Shown piece after piece: positions 35,098 through 43,493 of a stretch of 64,000 nt of DNA. The notes beneath the pieces are model-generated. The model did not search any database. It saw only the letters and a program-made list of their open reading frames with translations, and was not told the DNA's origin. Numbering within the stretch: the first letter of the stretch is position 1; the number at the start of each line of letters is the position of its first letter. The position numbers and the translations under genes are program-made. This DNA comes from Paenibacillus aceris (GTDB lineage: Bacteria > Bacillota > Bacilli > Paenibacillales > NBRC-103111): contig NZ_JAGGKV010000001.1 in NCBI RefSeq assembly GCF_017874035.1, forward strand, positions 124,001 to 188,000. The letters are read 5' to 3'.

Positions 35098-35937
35098 TTA
35101 TTTCAAACCTGTGGTCGCAATGCCATCCAGAAAATATTTCTGAAAGGATAGAAATATCGTCATGATCGGCACAAGTGAAAGGACGGACATCGCAAGCAGC
35201 GCGCCCCAATCCGACTCCCCTGAAGGATCAAATAAGGAGCGAATGCCGAGTTGAACCGTAAATAATTTGATGTTGTTCAAATAAATCATTTGCGAGAAAA
35301 AGTCGTCCCAGGTCCAAATAAAAGTGAAAATAGCCGTTGTAATTAAAGCAGGCACAAGTAGCGGCATAATAATGCGAAAATAGATTTGACCTTGCCCGCA
35401 GCCGTCGATAGTTGCACTTTCGTCCAATTCCTTCGGAATTCCCCGAATGAACTGTACCATGAGCAAAATGAAGAAGGAATCATGTGCAAGCCATTTAGGT
35501 ACGATGAGCGGTAAATACGTGTTAATCCACTCAAATTTGTTATAAATAATGTACTGCGGAACCAATGTAACATGGTAGGGGAGCATAATGGTCACCAGCA
35601 TAAGGCTAAACCAAAGCTTCTTATATCTAAATTCCAGCCGGGCAAATGCGTATGCAGCAAAAGAACACGTAATGATGTTCCCAAGAACGGAAAGCACCGA
35701 AATTTGAGCGGAATTTAAGAAAAATCGTCCGAAGGTAGTGCCCTGCAGCCCTTTCCACCCGTTGACATAGTTCTCGAACGTGAACTTTGACGGCCAAAGA
35801 CTCGTATCTGAGAAGATCAGTTGATTCGGTTTAAAAGACGAGCTTAACAGCCACAAGACCGGATACAGCATCAGCAAACCAAAGGCGATAATCAACAAAT
35901 GTTTAAGCAGTTTCGTGTAGTTCCTATTCACAGTCAT
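35098..35937 (-). CDS. ABC sugar transporter permease, MalG-type
   Basis: 279 residues from the ATG at 35937 (GAGGGGATG SD); an ATG 18 bases upstream lies within the previous gene. Six transmembrane helices. The EAA loop LDESATIDGCGQGQIYFRIIMPLLVPA is at residues about 180-205. It is 4 bases after the preceding permease gene. It forms a heteromeric channel with the MalF-type partner. Confidence 0.93.
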   Translation of the reverse strand: MTVNRNYTKLLKHLLIIAFGLLMLYPVLWLLSSSFKPNQLIFSDTSLWPSKFTFENYVNGWKGLQGTTFGRFFLNSAQISVLSVLGNIITCSFAAYAFARLEFRYKKLWFSLMLVTIMLPYHVTLVPQYIIYNKFEWINTYLPLIVPKWLAHDSFFILLMVQFIRGIPKELDESATIDGCGQGQIYFRIIMPLLVPALITTAIFTFIWTWDDFFSQMIYLNNIKLFTVQLGIRSLFDPSGESDWGALLAMSVLSLVPIMTIFLSFQKYFLDGIATTGLK

Positions 35938-35941
35938 TGGA

Positions 35942-36859
35942 TCATCCCCTCTCATCCTTGCCGTCTCCGTAAAATACCCAATATTTCGATGTCAGGAACA
36001 CAACAGCCGTCAATACGCCGATCACAACAAGCATGATCCAGGCAAGTGCTGCGGCATAGCCCATATCGAAGAAAGAAAACCCTTTCAGATACAAATACAG
36101 CGTATAAAATAAAGTCGAATTTACCGGTCCTCCGCGTCCGTCACCAATGACATAGCCGGGTGTAAACACTTGGAACGAATTGATAATACTCATAACCAAG
36201 TTGAAAAAAATGACCGGCGACAAGAGCGGCAGCGTAATTTGAAAAAATTGTCTGACTTTACCTGCTCCGTCCACTTGCGAGGCCTCGTACAGATCGGCAG
36301 GCACCTGCTTCAGACCGGCCAAAAAGATGACCATTGCAGAGCCAAACTGCCACACGGACAACGTAATAATCGTGGACAAAATATAGTCCGGATGCGCGAC
36401 CCAAGCCGGTCCTTCAATGCCAAACCAGCTCAGAAATTGGTTGAACAATCCGTCTCCGTCGAATATTTTGCGCCATACGATCGCAATCGCAACGCTTCCT
36501 CCCAACAGGGATGGGATGTAATAAACAGTCCGATACAAGCCGAGCGCCCGGATTCCCTTATTTAGCGCCAATGCCACCAGTAAGGCGAAAATCAGTCGCA
36601 GAGGCACGGACAACAAAGCGTATTGGAACGTTAGTCCCATGGAGTGCACAAAGGAGTCATCTTCCTTAAAAATTTGCACATAGTTGTCCAATCCTAGCCA
36701 GCGGGGAGTATTCAGCAAATTAAACTTCGTGAATGACAAATACAGCGAACCCAGCATTGGCCCCAGCGTTAAACAGAAAAAACCGACTAACCAAGGCAAT
36801 AAAAATAAATAGGCCGTACGATTTTGCCGCGAAAGGGCGGTTTTACGTAGAGATGACAT
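35942..36859 (-). CDS. ABC sugar transporter permease, MalF/UgpA-type
   Basis: 305 residues from the ATG at 36859, 8 bases after GGAGGAG. Six transmembrane helices starting with YLFLLPWLVGFF. The EAA loop YEASQVDGAGKVRQFFQITLPLLSPV is near residues 210-235. It follows the YesN-type regulator gene by 86 bases in the same direction, so the sensor pair and transporter are one unit. Confidence 0.93.
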   Translation of the reverse strand: MSSLRKTALSRQNRTAYLFLLPWLVGFFCLTLGPMLGSLYLSFTKFNLLNTPRWLGLDNYVQIFKEDDSFVHSMGLTFQYALLSVPLRLIFALLVALALNKGIRALGLYRTVYYIPSLLGGSVAIAIVWRKIFDGDGLFNQFLSWFGIEGPAWVAHPDYILSTIITLSVWQFGSAMVIFLAGLKQVPADLYEASQVDGAGKVRQFFQITLPLLSPVIFFNLVMSIINSFQVFTPGYVIGDGRGGPVNSTLFYTLYLYLKGFSFFDMGYAAALAWIMLVVIGVLTAVVFLTSKYWVFYGDGKDERG

Positions 36860-36945
36860 GAGCGCCCTCCTCCTTCGTGATCGTTTCCGGTGACTTTGCA
36901 TCACCAATAGGATCATCATAAGGATTTGCGGCGCTCCTTTGAATG

Positions 36946-38559
36946 CTATTTCTTCGGCTCTTGATTATCAAATTTTTCAGGTACTTTAAGACGAATCCGG
37001 TAGTCGGATGGCGATATCCCATACATGCGTTTGAATTTGGAACTGAAATAACTCGCATTGGAGAAGCCGGTCAATTCCGCGATATCCCAGAGGCTAAGCA
37101 TCGTTTCGTCCAGCAATTGCACAGCCTTCGCCATTCTCACGTCCGTAATGTATTGGATGAATGTTTTGCCGGCTTTAGCTTTAAACATTTCGGAAAAATA
37201 CGAAGAATTATAATTAAAACGTTCGGCTAACATCGTTAAATTAAGATCATACATATAATTATCTTGAATGAATTGTTCAGCAGCCTGAATCATCGAGTGC
37301 TCGGCATGAACCGGATCCTTTTCCGGTCCGCGGATGATTTTATCCGCCAGCTTTTTCAGGAATTGCTGCGCTTTAGCTGTCGTATCGAACCCCCATACCT
37401 GCTCGGGACGAATCCACAGCTGCTCATTGCTTTCCAAGATGATGCCGGCCGTAAAGGCCATCGCATCCAGCATGAGGTAAAGCTGAAAAATAAGTTTCAC
37501 AAATCGGGCTTGTGAAGCCGCAAAAGCGGCACTCAGCTCCTTCTGAACCGCTTGCTCAAAAGAAGCCAGATCGCCTCGCGTTACATATCGCTGCAGTACT
37601 TTCGACATCTCTTCCGAGAGATCTGCTTCCATCGCGGATTGCTGCTGAATTCCTTGTGGGACTTGATTACCATTCAAATTCCAAGCTAATAGCGCAGATA
37701 AATAGCCATCCTTCCACTGCCTTAGGCCCATCACCGGCTGTCCCATGACAATGGCAGGTTCGAATCCCAAATGGTCCGTTACCGCAACGCGAAGGTTATG
37801 CGCAAATTCCTTCAACTCCTCCTCACCAGCCACGGTAACGAAATGCATTAAACCCGTGTAATTAGCATCCCGAAATACATGGAACAGCCCATTCGTCGTC
37901 TCTGCAGCTTCTCTGCAAAACATTTCGAAAGGAAGCCGCATTTTGTCAGGCGAACGCTCACCTTGACCCTCCGCATGCAAACGCTCCATAGACCCTGCGG
38001 TGACGAAGCGCGCTTTGGAAGTTTCCCATGAATCCAGTTGAAACCACTTTGCTCTTTCCCGCAGCGTGGACTCCCTTTCCACCTCTTCTTTGACAAGATG
38101 GACGATAAAATGCTCTTTCATCTCTTTGTAATATTGCGAAAGCCGCCATTGTATCATAGCTTGCTGATCACGTTCATTACGCAGGTCTTCCAGCTCTTGA
38201 ACGATTTTGCCCAAAGTTTCCGTCAATTCATCCTGTGTCACAGGCTTTAGCAAATAATCTCTAGCCTGATTGCGAATTGCCGCTTTAGCATAGTGAAAAT
38301 CTTCATACCCGGTAATTACGATCAAGCGCAAAGTGGGATACAGCTCATAACACGATTCCAGTAAGGATACGCCATTCATGACAGGCATGTTCATATCCGT
38401 AATCACAATATCGACGGGATGCTGCGTCAACCAATCCATGGCTTCAGCCCCATTGCCCGCTTCGCCTGCGATGGTTAAGCCTAAACGTTCCCAGTCGACC
38501 TTGAGCTTTAAACCAAGCCGAATTTCCGGTTCGTCATCGACAATAAGTACGTTATACAT
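36946..38559 (-). CDS. YesN-type response regulator (CheY-AraC)
   Basis: 537 residues from the ATG at 38559 (AGGAGG 8 bases before). Receiver domain 1-120 with phosphoacceptor D55 (IVITDMNMPVMNG). A middle region of about 270 residues without motifs is usual for YesN. The AraC-type double HTH is at about 430-530 (YMYDLNLTMLAERFNYNSSYFSEMFK; TGFSNASYFSSKFKRMYG). The start overlaps the kinase stop by 8 bases. It likely activates the downstream transporter and hydrolase genes when the kinase senses the glycan. Confidence 0.95.
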   Translation of the reverse strand: MYNVLIVDDEPEIRLGLKLKVDWERLGLTIAGEAGNGAEAMDWLTQHPVDIVITDMNMPVMNGVSLLESCYELYPTLRLIVITGYEDFHYAKAAIRNQARDYLLKPVTQDELTETLGKIVQELEDLRNERDQQAMIQWRLSQYYKEMKEHFIVHLVKEEVERESTLRERAKWFQLDSWETSKARFVTAGSMERLHAEGQGERSPDKMRLPFEMFCREAAETTNGLFHVFRDANYTGLMHFVTVAGEEELKEFAHNLRVAVTDHLGFEPAIVMGQPVMGLRQWKDGYLSALLAWNLNGNQVPQGIQQQSAMEADLSEEMSKVLQRYVTRGDLASFEQAVQKELSAAFAASQARFVKLIFQLYLMLDAMAFTAGIILESNEQLWIRPEQVWGFDTTAKAQQFLKKLADKIIRGPEKDPVHAEHSMIQAAEQFIQDNYMYDLNLTMLAERFNYNSSYFSEMFKAKAGKTFIQYITDVRMAKAVQLLDETMLSLWDIAELTGFSNASYFSSKFKRMYGISPSDYRIRLKVPEKFDNQEPKK

Positions 38560-40354
38560 CAATAGTTCCTCCTTGAATTGGCAGTATCAGGGAAATACTT
38601 GCCCCTTCCAACTCACCCGAAGTTATTTCAAATTCGAACAAATTCCCGTAATAGAGCTGGCACCTAGCTAACACATTACGCAAGCCGATCTGCTCAGACC
38701 GCGTTTTCAAAATATGCTCAAAATGGGTTGTCAACGATTCTGCCCGCAGCTCCTGCGACAACTCCTTCGTGATCCCGGATCCGTTATCGGCAACAGTGAG
38801 AATTAACCTCGCCTCTTCTCTCCGTACGCGGATCATCACTTTCGCTTCAGCTTGTTCCTTGAAGCTGTATTTTACAGCATTTTCAATCAATGGCTGTAAA
38901 ATGAATTTGGGAATCACGCAGTCGCGCAAATTCTCTTCTTCCTCCAACGTGAGATGAAGCCTGTCCGCAAAACGGATTTGAAGGATGGACGTATAATGGC
39001 GGACATATTTCAGTTCTTCTCCCAGAGGAGTCAAATCATTGCTGATTCTCAAAGAAAAACGCATCATTTTCCCCAAAGCTTCTATAACTCTCACCGTATC
39101 TTGGGTACGCTGCTGCATCGCCAGACTGCTTAGCAATTCCAAGGTATTAAATAAAAAATGCGGATTAATCTGCATCAACAACGCTTTATATTCCGCCTGC
39201 TGCCTCAACAGCTTCAGTTCGAATTCCGTTTTGATATGAAACCGGAGTTGACTCACCATGTTTCGGAACGTGGTCGTGACATAACTGACCTCATTACGCC
39301 CCTTTTCCTCGGCGGGTATCCGCTTCTCTGCCCCGTCGAAATCGCCCATCTGCACATAGCGCATCCCGGATGCCAGCCTTGAGAGCGGTTTCGAAATCCC
39401 GTGCGAAAGCCAAATTGCCGCAGCTATTGCTCCTACCAGTAATAAGGAACCGAAAATCAGCATGCTTGTGCGCAGCTTGTACAGCTTGCCGTATAGATCG
39501 ACCTCCGGCACTATGCCCACCAACAGCCAATTGTTTAATTTCAACTTTTTATATACCAAAATATCCTTAACGCCATCTTCATTTTCTAGATAAATGACGC
39601 CGTTCTGCTGAGCATTATTGCGAATTGTCTCCATTTTCTTGGCCGCCTCGGGGTGAGAGGCAAATTCATGCTGTCCCAGAACCGATTGTCCATTGCCATC
39701 CAATAGGAAAATCGTTCCTTTTTCACCAAGATGGATACGATTTAACGGCTCAAGGAAAAATTCAGCCCTGACATTAATTTTCATCATATTTTTAGACTGG
39801 GAAGGCTCGAAAGTACCGATTGGCAGCAATAAACTGAGAACGTCGAAAGGCTTCAAACGCCTCACTTCAAGTGGATCTTGATGGGCGGATACCCACTGAA
39901 TGCCTTTCGTTTTAAATTGATCATACCACGGCTCATTCTTGAACGAGGAATCATCCGTGATCTGATTATCCGCAGAGATCCACATTCCCTCTTGCCGATA
40001 CACCGTAATGGACGACACAATCGAGTAATTGTTCGTGGTTTGCGTCAAAAATTGGCTCAAATTAATGTTCGCAAGCATCTTTTCACCCGCCGGCAAAGCC
40101 GGATCTGACAAGGTGTTATCCCAACTTTTCGTCATTGAGCTGTTAAAGACAATCGAGGAAACATCATAAATTTGCACCAATGCCATATTAACAAAAGACG
40201 CGTACTCGTCCATTTTTTCGTAGGCAGACGATTCGATATAAGAGCGAATGATTGAGCGTGACTCCGTAAAAAAAAGATACGACATCGTCCCGAAAGAGAC
40301 GAACAATAAGACGACGAAAAAGACGATCAATCGATTTTTGAGCGAGTAGAACAT
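38552..40354 (-). CDS. YesM-type sensor histidine kinase
   Basis: 600 residues. TM1 at about 9-30, a large extracellular Cache-like sensor at about 35-285, TM2 at about 297-317, HAMP at about 318-375, and His_kinase with phosphoacceptor H399 in QINPHFLFNTLE. The HATPase domain has the N box (LIENAVKYSF) and G box (VADNGSGI). GAGGGGG precedes the ATG. First gene of the operon and cognate to the overlapping YesN regulator. A TTGACA promoter with an internal dyad lies upstream. Confidence 0.95.
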   Translation of the reverse strand: MFYSLKNRLIVFFVVLLFVSFGTMSYLFFTESRSIIRSYIESSAYEKMDEYASFVNMALVQIYDVSSIVFNSSMTKSWDNTLSDPALPAGEKMLANINLSQFLTQTTNNYSIVSSITVYRQEGMWISADNQITDDSSFKNEPWYDQFKTKGIQWVSAHQDPLEVRRLKPFDVLSLLLPIGTFEPSQSKNMMKINVRAEFFLEPLNRIHLGEKGTIFLLDGNGQSVLGQHEFASHPEAAKKMETIRNNAQQNGVIYLENEDGVKDILVYKKLKLNNWLLVGIVPEVDLYGKLYKLRTSMLIFGSLLLVGAIAAAIWLSHGISKPLSRLASGMRYVQMGDFDGAEKRIPAEEKGRNEVSYVTTTFRNMVSQLRFHIKTEFELKLLRQQAEYKALLMQINPHFLFNTLELLSSLAMQQRTQDTVRVIEALGKMMRFSLRISNDLTPLGEELKYVRHYTSILQIRFADRLHLTLEEEENLRDCVIPKFILQPLIENAVKYSFKEQAEAKVMIRVRREEARLILTVADNGSGITKELSQELRAESLTTHFEHILKTRSEQIGLRNVLARCQLYYGNLFEFEITSGELEGASISLILPIQGGTIDV

Positions 40355-40400
40355 TCAAAGCCCCCTCTGACTGGATATCATGTCTATAGTAATTACATCC

Positions 40401-40430
40401 ATATAACGCTTTGAGGCAGCGTTTTGTCAA
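40401..40430 (-). promoter_or_regulatory. Promoter of the YesM/YesN-transport operon with dyad in the spacer
   Basis: Minus strand TTGACA (40430-40425), 18-base spacer, TTATAT (40406-40401). AACGCT (40405-40410) and AGCGTT (40418-40423) form an inverted repeat that fills the space between the two hexamers. Confidence 0.6.
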
Positions 40431-40498
40431 CTGAGAAAAACTAATGCATACTTTCTGCGGACTGCTTTTTCTCGTGAATAAGCCTCCTTCAAAACAAA

Positions 40499-40524
40499 AA
40501 AAGCCGCAAATAATTGCGGCTTTT
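40499..40524 (-). terminator. Terminator after the small acidic ORF
   Basis: Perfect 11-bp stem (AAAAGCCGCAA / TTGCGGCTTTT) with a 4-base loop, followed on the minus strand by TTTTTGTTTTG. It is 18 bases after the stop at 40543. Confidence 0.8.
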
Positions 40525-40542
40525 CCAGTGCTGTTGATATTG

Positions 40543-40689
40543 TCATTCATCGCCAACTTCAAACTCGCCATTCAATTGGTTTGCATAGGCTCGTATCAAA
40601 TCATATGCATGCTCAGATTCCGTATCCTTCATCTGCACGTCATCTTGCATCTCTAACACGTCGTCATCCTCTTCGTTATGCATATGCAT
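40543..40689 (-). CDS. Small acidic protein of unknown function, 48 residues
   Basis: ATG at 40689, 8 bases after AAGGGG; it ends TGA at 40543, directly before a strong terminator. The sequence starts MHMHNEEDDDVLEMQDD and ends ANQLNGEFEVGDE; it is strongly acidic, with one helical stretch (YDLIRAYANQL). It is probably co-transcribed with the SDR gene, 51 bases upstream. The SD, terminator and clean frame make it a likely real gene. I recognise no family. Confidence 0.6.
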   Translation of the reverse strand: MHMHNEEDDDVLEMQDDVQMKDTESEHAYDLIRAYANQLNGEFEVGDE

Positions 40690-40740
40690 GCTGCCAACCC
40701 CTTACAATTGTTACGTTTAAGGTTTCCTTTTTCAACATAC

Positions 40741-41508
40741 TTATTCATATATCATTTTAACCGTCATCCCGCCATCGATTGTCAGATTCTGACCTGTTAT
40801 GAACCCCGCCTTGTCACTGGCTAAATAAAGACAAGCCGCGGCAATATCTTCAGGCTTGCCAACTCTGCCTATTGGATGCTGCATTTTATCCGCTTCGGTA
40901 TGAACAAAACTAGACTCATTGGCAGGATATTGCCAATCTCTAACCTCAATCCATCCCGGTGAAATCGCGTTGACGCGAATTCCATAGCTGCCTAAGCTAA
41001 TGGCCATCGCATGTGTAAGCGCGGAGATACCTCCTTTAGAAGCAGAATATGCCTCAGTATTGGGCTCCGACATAAATGCACGTGTAGACGACATGTTAAT
41101 AATCGCACCGCCTCCAGCCTTATTCCTCATCAAACGCGCCGCCGCTTGTGAACATAGAAAAGCTCCACCTAAATTAACGGAAATAACCCGCTGGAACTGT
41201 TCGCTCGTCAGATCAAGTACATCCGTGTTATGCATGATCCCTGCATTGTTCACAAGCACATCAATTCCGCCTAATTCTGCGTCAGTCCGCTGCACCCATT
41301 GCCGAACTTCCTCTTCTTCGGAAACATCCACCTTCATGAAAATGACGTCCTCCGTATATGGATGCAGGAGCTTGATCGTTTCCAGTCCGGCATCTTCATT
41401 CATATCCGCTATGGAAATGCCATATCCTTCTTGGGCAAAGGCGAGAGCAATAGCACGACCTATGCCTTGACCTCCGCCTGTTATCGCTGCAACTTTTCGC
41501 GTATTCAT
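40741..41508 (-). CDS. Short-chain dehydrogenase/reductase
   Basis: 255 residues from the ATG at 41508, 9 bases after GAGGTG; earlier ATGs at 41517 and 41541 are possible but would add a non-conserved tail. Classical SDR: AITGGGQGIGRAIA (TGxxxGIG), NNAG, serine of INMSSTRA, YSASKGG (YxxxK), and SPGW. It resembles glucose or 3-oxoacyl reductases; NAD(P) preference and substrate are unclear. It is divergent from the alpha/beta hydrolase gene. Confidence 0.9.
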   Translation of the reverse strand: MNTRKVAAITGGGQGIGRAIALAFAQEGYGISIADMNEDAGLETIKLLHPYTEDVIFMKVDVSEEEEVRQWVQRTDAELGGIDVLVNNAGIMHNTDVLDLTSEQFQRVISVNLGGAFLCSQAAARLMRNKAGGGAIINMSSTRAFMSEPNTEAYSASKGGISALTHAMAISLGSYGIRVNAISPGWIEVRDWQYPANESSFVHTEADKMQHPIGRVGKPEDIAAACLYLASDKAGFITGQNLTIDGGMTVKMIYE

Positions 41509-41672
41509 CACCTTCATCACCTCATCATGATTTTCACTCATTTTATCATACCCCTGCATGGAAACATATGTAATGGAACTCAGAAATGTTTAAGCTCAGA
41601 AGGAAGTTGAACTTTAGGCATGGAATATCTTTCTTGATCAATCAAATCCTTCATTTGGAGTGCTGCTCATTT

Positions 41673-42533
41673 ATGACGACATATTCAACCGATTTCAAAA
41701 CATTTACCGCCCGGGACGGGGCACAACTGCCTTTCCGATACTTCGAAGGCCCTTCGGATACCGTACTCATCTTTTTGCATGGCATAACGGAACCAAGCCT
41801 TTATTTACGGGAATTAGGCAAGTATATATCCAATCAGAGCTTGGCAACTGTTTATTTGCCGGATTTACGCGGTTATGGAGATTCTCCGATTCGCCGAGGT
41901 GACATTGATTATATAGGGCAATTGGACGATGATATCGAGGACTTATTCCGCTTTGTGCAATCACGTCACCCGAAGGCAACCATTCTTTTTGGCGGACATT
42001 CCGCAGGAGGAGCTACTGCACTGCGACAAACGATTCGCCCGATTCATGCGGATGTACACGCTTATTTGCTGATCTCACCCGCACTCAGCCCTAATTCGCC
42101 GCTCACTCGCAAAGATGGCAACAGCAATGAATCCAAAGTGAGTATTCCCAAATTTGCGTTATTAATGGGACTTAACGCAATAGGCATTCAGCGATTTAAC
42201 AATACCGTCGTATACCGCCGGCTCACACCTTCGGAGAACCTCCACGGAACTGAATCCTGTCATCTAAGCTACCGCCTCGCCTTGTCACGTATGGTAGACA
42301 ATCAATTCGAGAAATATTTGCAACGCTTGAACCCGTCTACATTCGTATTTGTCGGCGAAGACGATGAAGTATTCAATGCCCACGCCTATGAGCCGTTGTA
42401 TAGCAAACATTGCTCTGCCAAGGTGCGTGTACTTGCCGGTCACAATCATGACGGAATCGTCAAGACGCACGAAGCCCATGCAATCGTAGGAGAATGGCTG
42501 AAATCCATTCGGACAAAAAGGCTTAAATCTTAA
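41673..42533 (+). CDS. Alpha/beta hydrolase (monoacylglycerol-lipase-like)
   Basis: 286 residues from the ATG at 41673; an upstream in-frame ATG at 41586 overlaps the divergent promoter region and lacks an SD. Oxyanion motif LHGITEP, nucleophile elbow GGHSAGG, acid in FVGEDDEVF and His in AGHNHDG. No signal peptide. The likely substrate is an ester or lysophospholipid; none is shown by context. Own terminator downstream. Confidence 0.88.
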   Translation: MTTYSTDFKTFTARDGAQLPFRYFEGPSDTVLIFLHGITEPSLYLRELGKYISNQSLATVYLPDLRGYGDSPIRRGDIDYIGQLDDDIEDLFRFVQSRHPKATILFGGHSAGGATALRQTIRPIHADVHAYLLISPALSPNSPLTRKDGNSNESKVSIPKFALLMGLNAIGIQRFNNTVVYRRLTPSENLHGTESCHLSYRLALSRMVDNQFEKYLQRLNPSTFVFVGEDDEVFNAHAYEPLYSKHCSAKVRVLAGHNHDGIVKTHEAHAIVGEWLKSIRTKRLKS

Positions 42534-42550
42534 AAGTTGTCTTGTCCGCT

Positions 42551-42595
42551 AAAGGCTCATTCGCTCCGTCCTCCCGACGGAGACGGCCTTTTTCG
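42551..42595 (+). terminator. Terminator of the alpha/beta hydrolase gene
   Basis: Inner stem CTCCGTC / GACGGAG and outer AAAGGC / GGCCTTT, followed by TTTTT on the plus strand, about 20 bases after the stop. Confidence 0.65.
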
Positions 42596-42623
42596 TCCTC
42601 TCAGGCACCGAACACTAACAAAA

Positions 42624-42661
42624 AAATGACTTGAAGATTCCCATAGGAACTCAAGTCATTT
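42624..42661 (-). terminator. Terminator of the 87-residue hypothetical gene
   Basis: Perfect 11-bp stem (AAATGACTTGA / TCAAGTCATTT), with an inner GTTCC/GGGAA pairing, followed on the minus strand by TTTTTTTG. Confidence 0.75.
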
Positions 42662-42704
42662 AAGATTTACCCAACAGACAGCGAATTAAACTTATAGCTG
42701 AAGC

Positions 42705-42968
42705 TTAGTTGTACGTAATTTTCAAACCTAATTCTGCTGCACGGTTTAGTGCGCCTTCCGAGAACTTAGGCTTTTTATATATCTTTTCAAATTCTTCCTT
42801 ATCCAGCGGCATCCATTTGAAATCTTTGTTTTGATAGATCCACGTTTTGGGTCCCCAATCGACATGAATAGTCCGATTCGTTACTTTTTTGATGACCCCG
42901 ATTTCAACAATAAAACCGGTTTTACCGAACAATTTAGCACAGTATTTATTAAGCATTTCGCTCACCAT
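42705..42968 (-). CDS. Hypothetical protein, 87 residues
   Basis: Basic, soluble, Lys/aromatic-rich: VEIGVIKKVTNRTIHVDWG, then TWIYQNKDFKWMPLDKEEFEKIYKKP. The first half looks like a small SH3-like or translation-type barrel and the end is helical. GGGGTG precedes the ATG and a good terminator follows, so it is a real single gene. I do not recognise the family. Confidence 0.7.
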   Translation of the reverse strand: MVSEMLNKYCAKLFGKTGFIVEIGVIKKVTNRTIHVDWGPKTWIYQNKDFKWMPLDKEEFEKIYKKPKFSEGALNRAAELGLKITYN

Positions 42969-43054
42969 GACACCCCATTTCTCTTTACCTTCGCTCTATT
43001 CTCTTACAAAAAACAGGTTATTGCAACCGTTACAGGTTTCACCGTATACAAAAA

Positions 43055-43074
43055 AGACACCAAACATGGTGTCT
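43055..43074 (-). terminator. Terminator of the mreB-like/DUF1871 operon
   Basis: 7-bp stem (AGACACC / GGTGTCT) with a 6-base loop, followed on the minus strand by TTTTTTGTAT. Confidence 0.75.
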
Positions 43075-43089
43075 AACTTGCTAAATCAA

Positions 43090-43479
43090 TTAACCGACAA
43101 TGTGATTCGAACGGAGTGAATCCAGGATTGCGGCTGCGACTGTCATTGAGCCATCCTGATCATCATACTCTTCACCGAAAGATGCACGAAACAATTGATC
43201 GATCTTCTTACTAAGTCCAAGTGACTCCAAATCCTGTAGATGTTTAGTCAAATAAATCGTTATCGTACGCGTTTCGCCTTCATACTCATCATCCGGGCAA
43301 CCCAGCGCCAGCAGTTTGACAGGATCCCATGCATCGATATGCGTTTTGACCGTCTCCATGATAGGTGTTGGATCATAGGGGAGTGAGTTCAAATACATAT
43401 TCTCTTTGATAATTTCCTTTTTGATACTCCAAAGCATATAATTCATCTTCGTTTGTTCGGATACAGCTCTAAACTTCAA
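43090..43479 (-). CDS. DUF1871-like protein
   Basis: 129 residues from a TTG at 43479, 8 bases after AAGGAGG. The segment DPVKLLALGCPDDEYEGETRTI (about 52-73) matches the DUF1871 pattern of small Firmicute proteins. The rest is helical and acidic at the end. It starts 14 bases after the MreB paralogue and shares its terminator, so the two are co-expressed. Function unknown. Confidence 0.75.
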   Translation of the reverse strand: MKFRAVSEQTKMNYMLWSIKKEIIKENMYLNSLPYDPTPIMETVKTHIDAWDPVKLLALGCPDDEYEGETRTITIYLTKHLQDLESLGLSKKIDQLFRASFGEEYDDQDGSMTVAAAILDSLRSNHIVG

Positions 43480-43493
43480 CGGAAAAGCCTCCT

